64,000 bases of DNA from Pseudo-nitzschia pungens (taxonomy: Eukaryota; Bacillariophyta; Bacillariophyceae; Bacillariales; Bacillariaceae). The DNA is taken from NCBI GenBank assembly GCA_037355855.1, contig CM074763.1, forward strand, positions 3,906,001-3,970,000. Direction: 5' to 3'. Below the pieces are notes generated by a model that ran no database searches, was not told the origin of the DNA, and saw nothing but the letters and a program-made list of their open reading frames with translations. The position numbers and the translations under genes were made by a program. This document shows, piece after piece, positions 55,501 to 64,000 of this stretch. The number at the start of each line of letters is the position of its first letter. Positions within the stretch are counted from its first letter, which is position 1.

Positions 55501-56466
55501 GAAATCAATCAAATAACAGAAGGATTTGGCAGGTTCAATAGCACCACCAGTGGCAATAATCCCACCAGCCCACCGGTCAAGAGCTTCCTGAAAGTCAACA
55601 GCTAATTCCTCACCAGATGTGGAGGAATCAGAGCCAGCACAAAACAAATCTGTGTCATCCACAAAGGCAAAACCCACAAGAGAAACCAGTTGCAGTGACA
55701 ATGAAGTGAGAAGATGGACACCATGCCCAGCCTGTTGCATCATTCGGAAGACAATTGTGGACACCAAAGCCCAAAGAGTTGGACCAATACCATTGCCTTG
55801 GCCACAACCACTGAGAGGAACAGGTTCATCACCATACACAGGACCTGACCGACCAAAACCAGTTTTGATGTGGTGCTTGGCAAGTTGCAAAGTAGACAAA
55901 AGAACCTCACACACATGTGCAGGAACCCCAAAGCTCTGGAGAGTGAGACCTGCAATGGGATGAGAGATCCTATCATAGCAGCCCTTGGCATCATTCATAG
56001 CAACAGCACCGGATCTGCGCTTCTGCCGCAACACATCACATATGAGCTTCTTGTTCAGGCAGGTGTTGATTGCCTTGTGGTGTTTCCTGCTTCCATGTTG
56101 ATCAACAGCCACGGCATTGGCACGTTCAGCATGGGCAAGAATTCGTCTGCCAATCATCTTGTTGTTGATTTGGAACTCCGGAGACATCAACTGGATGAGT
56201 CTCATCTTATCCACTCTATATTCACCAGGTTTCTTGAAGATCTCAACATCAGTGATGACCTGCCAAGCAGAAGGAGAGAAGCCAACAATCAAAGGGACGG
56301 ATCTCAGGAGAGTGTCAAACTTGTTCAGCTGGGGATCCAGGGCAAATGCCTTGTGGTGGGCAAAACTCAAACAAGAAGGTTCACTTGCTGTGCGTTCCCT
56401 CTGGCGTTTCCAGGCAGCAGCATTGTCAGCTGGACACACTGAATAGTCAAAGGGGGGCAAACTCAA
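52594..56466 (-). CDS. LINE ORF2 (RT, RNase H, zinc finger), 5'-truncated
   Basis: 1290 codons without a stop. RT motifs are A (MNDAKGCYDRI), B (GCGQGNGIGPTLWALV) and C (FAFVDDTDLF). RNase H has VCDGSFD, SSYRSELAGI, LDGDTAL and VQGHQAG..HQVDSMAK, the four acidic positions in order. A C-terminal zinc finger CPLCDADNEKVSHVLSC follows, as in I-type LINEs. The endonuclease is missing because of truncation, so it cannot start a new insertion alone. The open frame implies a young insertion. The apparent start (MSLPP) is at the truncation junction and is not the original. Confidence 0.92.
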   Translation of the reverse strand: MSLPPFDYSVCPADNAAAWKRQRERTASEPSCLSFAHHKAFALDPQLNKFDTLLRSVPLIVGFSPSAWQVITDVEIFKKPGEYRVDKMRLIQLMSPEFQINNKMIGRRILAHAERANAVAVDQHGSRKHHKAINTCLNKKLICDVLRQKRRSGAVAMNDAKGCYDRISHPIAGLTLQSFGVPAHVCEVLLSTLQLAKHHIKTGFGRSGPVYGDEPVPLSGCGQGNGIGPTLWALVSTIVFRMMQQAGHGVHLLTSLSLQLVSLVGFAFVDDTDLFCAGSDSSTSGEELAVDFQEALDRWAGGIIATGGAIEPAKSFCYLIDFKWNGSGWDYRSIADMPGDFSVADKNGNRATLDRFEVGHADKTLGVFISMDGNEEAQIAHMKSQSQSFGSQLRASKCEKRASLYTFKYSFMKSVEYPMPVTQLDEATWTKIIHPALVPVLNKAGMSRTFPRHVFYGPSLYQGFGFIHPYLLQEFSHIATLFQESVRSSQTGRILRLTAESLRLELGIPLHLGVTPYHPFASYVTPCWYKHVWKFFSVHPVSLFEDFPDLPLLRSNDCYLMQAFVNSGFRGADLSLLNHMRMSLKAISLADICTPDGKRLSPMAFQLTSSNHLRDHLDWPRCPPSWPPAAKRLWTKALQTCFLPPCPPPAARALAPSFHLGHWLSPQTASLWPWFLSPSTNRIFFKTSTGWIVSTSQGRGRYRVTSELISDKPACADVLVCPVICGQVVRVVGSSAFVSEPPDMDPLVYDPFDSLPDSPVDAFDALCASPRVLLHKYSLPQAGCQHIVDAIQSGTASAVCDGSFDPELLRGTSAFILSPNTSTKNASLFLTGCNFVSGSPEDQSSYRSELAGIIGVLTCCTALVSIFDIASGSITIALDGDTALKQAEGSWPLVISQKSFDYVYVIRNMISALPISVHFQWVQGHQAGIFLDWWALRNHQVDSMAKAFLSVHRASAHHYPRLVFEPWAFSLNGCKCSRFDQNALHVAISGPPLLQYWQTHHDIPIPQPVLSSIHWCAHLSAFKRLPPGMQRWFVKFASGCIGVGNQLLHYQYQDHSRCPLCDADNEKVSHVLSCKDTGAVTHSVSAFTGPLQKRLEVEQTDPSLVVAIVDLLTRVRKGQNIYPSSYSLAIASAVRAQRTIGWHNWLLGRWSPRWYQIQADYYSHIGSKRSPKRWATAIIHQFFLTSWDLWTYRNERLHGPGGTLDAEQHQSLDASITSELAIGAAGALPQSHSLLQTPFQVLQGYTLTAKRQWLATIHLARKQYAAPVQPVQPYQREAALLRAWLTGPQG

Positions 56467-56499
56467 TAATAATAATATACGTATTTAAATAACTTTAAT

Positions 56500-56540
56500 C
56501 ACCAAAGGTGAAACTAAATTACTCAGTCTGTATCCAGACT
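56500..56540 (-). promoter_or_regulatory. 3' UTR hairpins, LINE copy 2
   Basis: AGTCTG-GATA-CAGACT (56525-56540) and CACC-TTT-GGTG (56500-56510) on the element strand. The loop of the first differs from copy 1 (GATA versus GTTA); the stem is unchanged. Confidence 0.7.
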
Positions 56541-56765
56541 TTAACGTCGCCTCCATCATAGAGTCAGGACCCCAAGTGGCAGAACGACAAATTTTCAAAC
56601 AAACCTTGAACATCAAGCAGGGAAAAAGACAAGCAAGTCCCACAAAATAGGGACTTGAGAGAAAGTGAAATGGGAATGAAGATATTGGGATAGGATCCAG
56701 TATCAAAAGGGATGGGACAGGATAAGAAGCAGGAACAGAAGACAAAACCAAGGTACAAAGTGTAA

Positions 56766-59700
56766 TCAACCCTGAGGTCCAGTGAGCCAGGCTCTGAGAA
56801 GAGCAGCCTCTTGGTGGTATGGCTGCACTGGTGGGTCAGGCGCTGCATACTGTTTCCTTGCAAGGTGGATGGTTGCAAGCCACTGCCTCTTGGCAGTCAG
56901 GGTGTAACCTTGTAGGACGTGGAAAGGGGTTTGTAACAGGGAGTGTGACTGGGGAAGTGCACCAGCTGCACCAATTGCCAATTCTGAGGTGATGGAAGCA
57001 TCAAGAGATTGGTGTTGTTCAGCATCAAGGGTACCCCCAGGACCATGGAGTCGTTCATTCCTATAAGTCCAAAGATCCCAGGAGGTAAGAAAGAACTGAT
57101 GGATGATAGCTGTAGCCCAACGTTTGGGAGAGCGCTTGCTTCCAATGTGGGAGTAGTAGTCAGCCTGGATTTGGTACCAGTGAGGAGACCACCTACCAAG
57201 AAGCCAGTTGTGCCAACCAATTGTCCTCTGTGCTCTGACAGCAGAAGCAATTGCAAGTGAGTAAGATGATGGATAAATCCTCTGGCCCTTCCGAACTCTG
57301 GTGAGAAGATCCACAATGGCAGCAACCAATGATGGATCAGTCTGCTCAACTTCAAGCCTTTTCTGTAGGGGTCCCTTGAAAGCAGACACACTGTGCTGTA
57401 CCGCCCCAGTGTCCTTGCAGGAGAGCACATGAGAAACCTTCTCGTTGTCTGCATCACACAAGGGACACCTGGAGTGATCCTGATACTGGTAGTGGAGGAG
57501 TTGGTTGCCAACACCAATGCATCCAGAAGCAAACTTGACAAACCACCTTTGCATGCCAGGAGGTAAACGCTTGAAGGCAGACAGATGGGCACACCAATGG
57601 ATGGAACTCAGAACAGGTTGTGGAATGGGGATGTCATGGTGGGTCTGCCAATATATAAGAAGAGGAGGACCAGAAATGGCAACATGCAAAGCATTTTGAT
57701 CAAACCTTGAGCACTTGCGTCCATTGAGAGAAAAAGCCCAGGGCTCAAACACAAGTCTGGGAGAGTGATGGGCAGAAGCTCTATGGACAGAGAGAAATGC
57801 CTTTGCCATGCTGTCAACCTGATGATTGCGAAGGGCCCACCAATCAAGAAAGATTCCAGCTTGATGGCCCTGAACCCACTGAAAGTGCACAGAGATTGGC
57901 AGGGCAGAAATCATGTTTCTGATGACATAAACATAATCAAAAGACTTCTGGGAAATAACCAATGGCCATGATCCCTCAGCCTGTTTGAGAGCTGTGTCAC
58001 CATCCAGAGCAATAATGATAGAGCCAGAAGCAATATCAAAAAGACTCACCAGAGCAGTGCAACAGGTGAGAACTCCAATGATACCTGCCAGTTCACTCCT
58101 GTAGGATGACTGATCCTCAGGGGACCCACTAACAAAATTACAGCCAGTGAGGAACAATGAAGCATTCTTGGTGGAGGTATTGGGTGACAAAATGAAAGCA
58201 GAAGTTCCTCTGAGAAGGTCAGGATCAAATGAACCATCACAGACAGCACTGGCAGTACCACTCTGGATAGCATCAACAATGTGCTGACAGCCAGCCTGTG
58301 GTAGAGAATATTTGTGGAGAAGTACCCTTGGAGACTCACAGAGTGCATCAAAGGCATCTGCCGGGGAGTCTGGAAGAGAATCAAATGGATTGTACTCCAG
58401 AGGATCCATGGCAGGGGGTTCAGAAACAAAGGCTGAAGACCCGACAACGCGGACAACTTGGCCACAAATAACAGGGCAGACAAGCACATCAGCACAGGCT
58501 GGTTTGTCAGAAAGGATTTCAGCAGTGACCCTGTATCTGCCCCTGCCCTGGGAGGTGCTCACAATCCAGCCAGTAGAAGTTTTGAAGAATATTCTGTTGG
58601 TGGATGGAGACAAAAACCAAGGCCAAAGAGAAGCTGTCTGGGGAGAGAGCCAATGCCCAAGATGAAAAGAAGAAGCCAGTGCCCTGGCTGCAGGGGGGTG
58701 GGCAGGGGGGAAGAAAACAGGTCTGAAGAGCCTGAGTCCATAAGCGCTGTGCTGCTGGAGGCCAAGATGGAGGACATCTAGGCCAGTCAAGATGATCCCT
58801 CAAGTGATTGGAGGATATCAGCTGGAAGGCCATTGGAGAGAGTCTTTTACCATCTGGAGTACAAATGTCAGCAAGGGAGATAGCCTTGAGTGACATGCGC
58901 ATGTGATTCAATAGGGACAAGTCAGCACCTCTGAAGCCAGCGTTGACAAAGGCTTGCATGAGATAGCAGTCATTGGAACGTAGCAGGGGAAGATCTGGGA
59001 AGTCTTCAAACAAGCTCACAGGGTGAACAGAGAAAAACTTCCACACATGTTTGTACCAGCAAGGAGTGACGTAGGAAGCAAAAGGATGATATGGGGTGAC
59101 ACCAAGATGGAGAGGAATGCCAAGTTCAAGCCGGAGAGACTCAGCAGTTAGCCTGAGAATCCGACCTGTTTGGGAGGACCTGACAGATTCCTGAAAGAGG
59201 GTGGCAATATGACTAAACTCTTGGAGGAGGTAGGGATGGATGAATCCAAAGCCTTGATAGAGGGAAGGACCATAGAACACATGTCTGGGAAATGTCCGTG
59301 ACATCCCTGCTTTATTCAGCACAGGAACAAGAGCTGGGTGAATGATCTTTGTCCAAGTGGCCTCATCAAGTTGCGTGACAGGCATGGGGTATTCAACAGA
59401 CTTCATGAAAGAATACTTGAATGTGTAGAGGGATGCCCTCTTCTCACACTTGGAAGCCTTGAGCTGAGAGCCAAAAGACTGAGACTGGGACTGCATGTGA
59501 GCAATCTGTGCTTCCTCATTGCCATCCATGGAGATAAAAACCCCAAGGGTCTTGTCAGCATGGCCAACTTCAAAGCGATCCAGGGTAGCTCGATTGCCAT
59601 TTTTGTCGGCAACTGAGAAGTCACCGGGCATGTCAGCAATGGAACGATAGTCCCAACCGGATCCATTCCATTTGAAATCAATCAAATAACAGAAGGATTT

Positions 59701-62607
59701 GGCAGGTTCAATAGCACCACCAGTGGCAATAATCCCACCAGCCCACCGGTCAAGAGCTTCCTGAAAGTCAACAGCTAAGTCCTCACCAGATGTTGAGGAA
59801 GCAGAGCCAGCACAAAACAAATCTGTGTCATCCACAAAGGCAAAACCCACAAGAGAAACCAGTTGCAGTGACAAAGAAGTGATAAGATGGACACCATGCC
59901 CAGCCTGTTGCATCATTCGAAAGACAATTGTTGACACCAAAGCCCAAAGAGTTGGACCAATACCATTGCCTTGGCCACAACCACTGAGAGGAACAGGTTC
60001 ATCACCATACACAGGACCTGACCGACCAAAGCCAGTTTTGATGTGGTGCTTAGCATGTTGCAGAGTAGACAGAAGAACGTCACACACATGTGCAGGAACA
60101 CCAAAGCTCTGGAGAGTGAGACCTGCAATGGGATGAGAGATTCTGTCATAACAGCCCTTGGCATCATTCATAGCAACAGCACCAGATCTGCGCTTCTGCC
60201 TCAACACATCACAGATGAGCTTCTTGTTCAGGCAGGTGTTGATGGCCTTGTGGTGTTTCCTGCTTCCATGTTGATCAACAGCCACTGCATTGGCACGTTC
60301 AGCGTAGGCAAGAATGCGTCTGCCAATCATTTTGTTGTTGATTTGGAACTCAGGAGACATCAACTGGATGAGCCTCATCTTATCCACTCTATATTCACCA
60401 GGTTTCTTGAAGATCTCAACATCCGTGATGACCTGCCAGGCAGAAGGAGAGAAGCCAACAATCAATGGGACTGATCTCAGTAGAGTGTCAAACTTGTTCA
60501 GCTGGGGATCCAGGGCAAAAGCCTTGTGGTGGGCAAAACTCAAACAGGAAGGTTCACTTGCTGTGCGTTCCCTCTGGCGTTTCCAGGCAGCAGCATTGTC
60601 AGCTGGACACACTGAATAGTCAAAGGGGGGCAAACGCAGAATAGAGGCAGGGACTTTGAGACAAGAAAGAAATTCAGACAGGTATTTGTCAGTGGCAGGA
60701 GGAGGATTATATGTGCCATCAAGAACTTGAGCAGAAGCATGGGCTGTGCCGAGGTAGCCAAAATCTTGAATGAAGGAGGGAGTCATGGAGGGAGTGCCAA
60801 GACACTGCTGTTGACGCCGGACATTGGATTCAGCCATAGCTGGAACCATAGTGGACTGGGACTCCAAGACCTGTTCAACACCATCATGGCCAACTGCAAT
60901 AGCTCTCAAGACAGCTGACTTGTTGACACGTCCCCGAATAGACCTAGCAGCAAGGCCAAGCTCTCTTTGAAGTCGTTCCCTGCGCATCCTGGCACGAATC
61001 TGGGAAGCATTCTGGTTGTGAGGTTTGCCTTCAGCAAGAAGTGCATCCACCAGGCCTTGATTGAAGGAGTCTCTCCAGGAAGGGGCCAATTTTTTCACTG
61101 CCCGGTATTGCCTGTAAGCTTGTTGCAGGTGGAGGATAGCACTGGAAAGATCACTGTGTTCTCCTTTGTAGAGAGAAAGCTTGCATGCCAGCCTTTTCAA
61201 AACAGTATGACTGGTGGACACACCCTGTCTCAGCTGAACAACACGCCGCCAAAAGTCAATTGTATCACGATAGACTTGCAGCTTCGGGGACCATGGAACC
61301 AGACCAGCTCTAGTGTGGCAAAGGTTTTGTTCAACAGAGAGCCTGAGAGAGGTGGAGGTTTCATGGAGGACTTCATATGTGGTGATGAGATCAGCGCGCA
61401 CAGAAATATCCCCAGACTGAAACTGAGCCAGGAGGTGCTCCAGCTTAGCTTGGAGAGAAAACACTCCAGCCTTGAGAAAGCTATGCCTGACACGCTTGAA
61501 ATACCGTTGGCGCAGATGAGGGTGGGAGGACCGGAGTTTGGAATGAGAGAAGCTCACGGGAGGTGGCAGGTGTTTGCCCATGAGGCTGCAATTACAGACT
61601 TCAATCCAAAGCAGTCTGTGGTCAGATTCCATACCATAGGCACCACCAAAGGGACAATACCCAGCCCGGAGAACATCAACATTCTCAGAGACCCAAATGG
61701 CATCAATTGGTGTTCGGGTAGTGTTGCGGTTGTGAGTGGCAGGAGGAGAAGACGTACTATGAAGGGTAAGAATGACATCTCTGAAACCAAGAGCCTTGAG
61801 CTCAAAAGACAAGCCATCAGTCCTGACATCAGCATTCTGGTCAATCCCAACAATGACTTGATCACCTGCACCCAGACAGGCTTGAAGGGCAGCAGTTAAA
61901 TCCCTGTGAAAGAGAATGCATGGATTGGGACTGAAAAGATTTTCAGCGGCTTGAAAGTATCGGTACTGTTGATTCCAGACTGAGCCAAGGTCCCTATCAT
62001 TTTCAACTGGGCAGTAGGCAGAAAACATGGTGACATTGTAGCCATCCCTGCCCTGAAACTTGACAAAGGACCATCTGCCAAGACCAGATGGATCAGCTCC
62101 ATGTGCAACCTTGTGGGAGGTGAACAGCTGGTCAATGGAAAAACCTGTGCCGCCAGGCTGAAGCCAAGAGCAGGCAGAAGCTTCATGCTTGTTGTTAGCA
62201 AGATAGGAAAAACTTGAGGGACTGACATTCTTCATGCGCCGATTGAAAAGATCACAGGGCAGGAGTTTGGATTCATTCAAACAATGTTCAGCAAAAAGAG
62301 CCACACTGGCATTGCTCTTGACAAATTGACGGGCGTTGTGCTTGGACATGGACATAAAGGCAGCTCTGCGCTGTGGTCCAATGTTTTGGAATGTGATGAT
62401 GGTGGAGTTAGAGGATGGAGCTTGAGGGAAGGAATGACCAAAACTGTCAGAATCCTTAGCAGCAAGAGATTCTCCATGAAGAGTTAATTGGACAAAATGA
62501 GGGACAGGGGAAGAGTCGGAGGGGGAAAAGGGAGAAACAGGAGAAGCATTGATGGGATTTGGATTGGAAGGCATCCCATCACACCTCATACCAGAAGAGC
62601 TAACCAT
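56766..62607 (-). pseudogene. LINE ORF2, APE endonuclease-RT-RNase H, one frameshift
   Basis: The start is taken at ATG 62607 (MVSSSGMRCDG), 17 nt after the upstream ORF stop. An APE-type endonuclease spans about 62460-61740: TFQNIG, FAEHCLNE, FSAYCP, VIVGIDQNAD, TRTPIDAIWVS, ESDHRLLWIEV. RT lies about 60400-59700 (NDAKGCYDRI; GCGQGNGIGP; FVDDTDLF). RNase H is about 58250-57780, and the CPLCDADNEKVSHVLSC zinc finger is about 57460. A G-run of six (58693-58698) against five in copy 1 (54521-54525) shifts the frame between RT and RNase H. Otherwise it is intact. The frameshift could be a sequencing error in a homopolymer, in which case this is a full-length active-looking ORF2 of about 1940 codons. 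Confidence 0.9.
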
Positions 62608-62623
62608 AATAATAATAATATAC

Positions 62624-64000
62624 TTATTTAAGTAGGAAATCACTGACACTAGCATCATGACTGGAAGAGAATGCAATGGCAGCAACTCCAAGCCTCAATG
62701 CAGAGGCTGCATCTTCCCCACCACCGGCAGCAGGAACTGCAGTTGAGGACTCAGGAGAGGCCACAGGGAGGTCACCAGCCATGGCATCATGGGGAGGGTC
62801 AGGAACTTCAGGGGGAACTTCAGGAGAGATACCAGGGGAGGCATCAGCCTTGGCCACATGGGTAGGATCACCGCCAGGAGGAACAGCACCTGCAGGCGCT
62901 GAGGCCTGGACAGCAGTAAGATTGGAAGTGCCAGTCGCTAAAGTATCCATGGATTGAGAATCATCAAAGCCTCCACCACCACTGTCAGCACGGGCTTGGA
63001 GGTTAAAGTGCAAATCCAGATCAAAAGTGAGATCAGGAGCAAGGTCAACTGACAAGTCATCATCAACAAGTTCCCAATCTCTTGCATCCCCATCACCAAA
63101 AAAGGGAAGAGAATTATCCTGCATTGGATCTGCAGTAGGTGCAGTTTCCACAACACAATTGACTGCAGCATCCCAATGGTAAGCTTCCATCTCAGTCAAG
63201 CACTCAGAAGAGAACCATTGTCTAACACAAGAACCATACTGAGCTTCCAGAAAAATAGGCAGGAAAGACAACATGGCCATTGCTTCAGCCTTGGTAGTGA
63301 TGTTGTACAAAGCAAGGATCTCGCCTCGGTATGAACTGGTATCAACAGAAAGAAAAAGAGGCCATGACCAATTGTCACGGGTTCTGATACCCAGAAGCAC
63401 ACTGCGCAGTGTCTTCAAACCCAGCCCTTGGCCCAAGTCAACTGGAAGATCAAGATCAACTACCCCCAGAACAGGAGCAGTTTCATGGCTCTCAATAAAT
63501 TTGGCTTGGCGGTGCTTAGCCTGGCGAACAGTCTTGAGCTTGGAGGGGGGAAGAGGTCTGTCAGAAGGATTGGTAGCTGTCTCAATAAACTTGTAGAATT
63601 TACCATCAGGTAAAGAGGCAATGTCTGAAGGTTTGCAACGGTTGAACTGGGCTTTGAGGAGCTTAACAGTTTGGGCGCGCTTTGTTGCATCACATAAAAC
63701 ATGAGCAGCCAGAACCGGATTGGGATCAGGAGTTCTGGAGTTGTCAAGGCTGATATTCTTCCTGATAACAGCAATAGGACATGCCTGAAACCTGGGATGA
63801 GTCTGAAGCAATTCGTTGTAGTGGTCAAGATCAAAACTCTGCATGTAAGATCCAAGGAGAAAGCCACAGGTGACAATAACTGGGGCCTGTATGTGGTCAT
63901 ATTTCAGGTCCATATCACGGTCTCTGAGCCTCTGGAGCAATTGTGCTGAAAAGAGTTTCTCCAGGGAAGCACTGTGTCCCACAAAGAATCGTAGATGAGG
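62624..64000 (-). CDS. LINE ORF1-like protein, N-terminus outside window
   Basis: An open frame runs from the window edge to TAA at 62624; at least 457 codons. The N-terminal two-thirds are globular (LQRLRDRDMDLKYDH, APVIVTCGFLLGSYMQSFD, RTRDNWSWPLFLSVDTSSYRGEIL). The C-terminus is acidic and then Pro/Ala/Gly-rich. No RNA-recognition motif or zinc knuckle was recognised. Its position 17 nt upstream of ORF2 and its orientation suggest LINE ORF1, a nucleic-acid chaperone by family knowledge. However, its last codons lie in a copy of the LINE tail sequence, so it may belong to a separate upstream element. The in-frame GTG at 63982 is not a likely start, as the frame continues upstream. Confidence 0.6.
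   Translation of the reverse strand, partial: PHLRFFVGHSASLEKLFSAQLLQRLRDRDMDLKYDHIQAPVIVTCGFLLGSYMQSFDLDHYNELLQTHPRFQACPIAVIRKNISLDNSRTPDPNPVLAAHVLCDATKRAQTVKLLKAQFNRCKPSDIASLPDGKFYKFIETATNPSDRPLPPSKLKTVRQAKHRQAKFIESHETAPVLGVVDLDLPVDLGQGLGLKTLRSVLLGIRTRDNWSWPLFLSVDTSSYRGEILALYNITTKAEAMAMLSFLPIFLEAQYGSCVRQWFSSECLTEMEAYHWDAAVNCVVETAPTADPMQDNSLPFFGDGDARDWELVDDDLSVDLAPDLTFDLDLHFNLQARADSGGGGFDDSQSMDTLATGTSNLTAVQASAPAGAVPPGGDPTHVAKADASPGISPEVPPEVPDPPHDAMAGDLPVASPESSTAVPAAGGGEDAASALRLGVAAIAFSSSHDASVSDFLLK

Larger units (their letters stand above)
52381..56469 (-). mobile_element. LINE copy 1, 5'-truncated
   Basis: A non-LTR retrotransposon in reverse orientation. The 3' end (52381) has a TATATTATTATT tail and two hairpins. 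The 5' end (56469) starts inside the RT region, at the point matching 60636 of copy 2, and joins directly to the tail of copy 2. 5' truncation is typical of target-primed insertion. It lacks about 90 bp of the 3' UTR present in copy 2. Confidence 0.92.
56470..62607 (-). mobile_element. LINE copy 2, endonuclease to tail
   Basis: From ATG at 62607 to a TATATTATTATT tail at about 56465-56480. It is about 95% like copy 1 where they overlap, at a constant offset of about 4172 bp. Head-to-tail with copy 1 and with the ORF1-like region upstream. Hairpins of the 3' UTR are at 56500-56540. Confidence 0.9.

Noticed and set aside
1..64000. tRNA or rRNA genes
   Set aside because: No cloverleaf-type sequence with matching TPsiC and acceptor stems was noticed by eye; a dedicated scan (for example tRNAscan-type) would be decisive.

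Overview
The window looks like a nuclear chromosome segment of a photosynthetic stramenopile, most likely a diatom. Three spliced genes encode N-termini made of a signal peptide followed by an ASAF-like motif with Phe (ADAF, GSAF, SLAF), the usual presequence for complex plastids of red-algal origin. They specify a thioredoxin f-like protein, an ArgJ-type acetyltransferase and a ferredoxin-NADP reductase. Introns are short (81-191 bp) with GT-AG borders, and gene density is moderate. The species cannot be fixed from the sequence alone.

Layout. 1-6.6 kb: end of a decayed Ty3/gypsy element, a diverged long repeat, a transposase scrap and a solo LTR inside a small repeat. 7.0-14.2 kb: host gene island with UBC13 (+), a DUF2358/NTF2-like protein (-), a plastid thioredoxin (-), argJ (+) and a coiled-coil protein (-). 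14.3-18.0 kb: block bounded by long inverted repeats, carrying hairpins and a small spliced gene of unknown function. 18.9-24.2 kb: a gene fusing a membrane exporter-like domain to ferredoxin-NADP reductase (+), then a class C (GABA-B-like) GPCR (-). 24.4-27.3 kb: a long-TIR element with a nested MITE and a C-rich minisatellite. 28.0-34.8 kb: a gag-only LTR retrotransposon with perfect target duplication, inserted in a tandem repeat next to a dead hAT transposase. 36.0-50.0 kb: a nested array. A Tc1/pogo-type DNA transposon with 20-bp TIRs flanked by TA was split by a 10-kb Ty3/gypsy element with a TGTAT duplication. That element was in turn hit by a gag-only retrotransposon and by a LINE-derived non-autonomous insert. 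A solo LTR lies in the pogo transposase. 50.4-51.5 kb: unidentified decayed coding sequence. 52.3-64 kb: head-to-tail LINEs on the minus strand (endonuclease, RT, RNase H, zinc finger) and an ORF1-like protein running off the window.

How it fits together. The host genes serve plastid redox and electron flow (thioredoxin, FNR), arginine synthesis (argJ), K63-type ubiquitin signalling (UBC13) and reception at the cell surface (GPCR). The rest is transposon strata that can be dated relative to each other by nesting, target duplications and LTR identity. Nonsense codons in the dead elements are mostly TGA or TAG at places where CGA or CAG would fit, which suggests methyl-cytosine decay. The strongest candidate for new biology is the exporter-FNR fusion; the nested transposon stack and the covarying LINE 3' hairpins are also notable.
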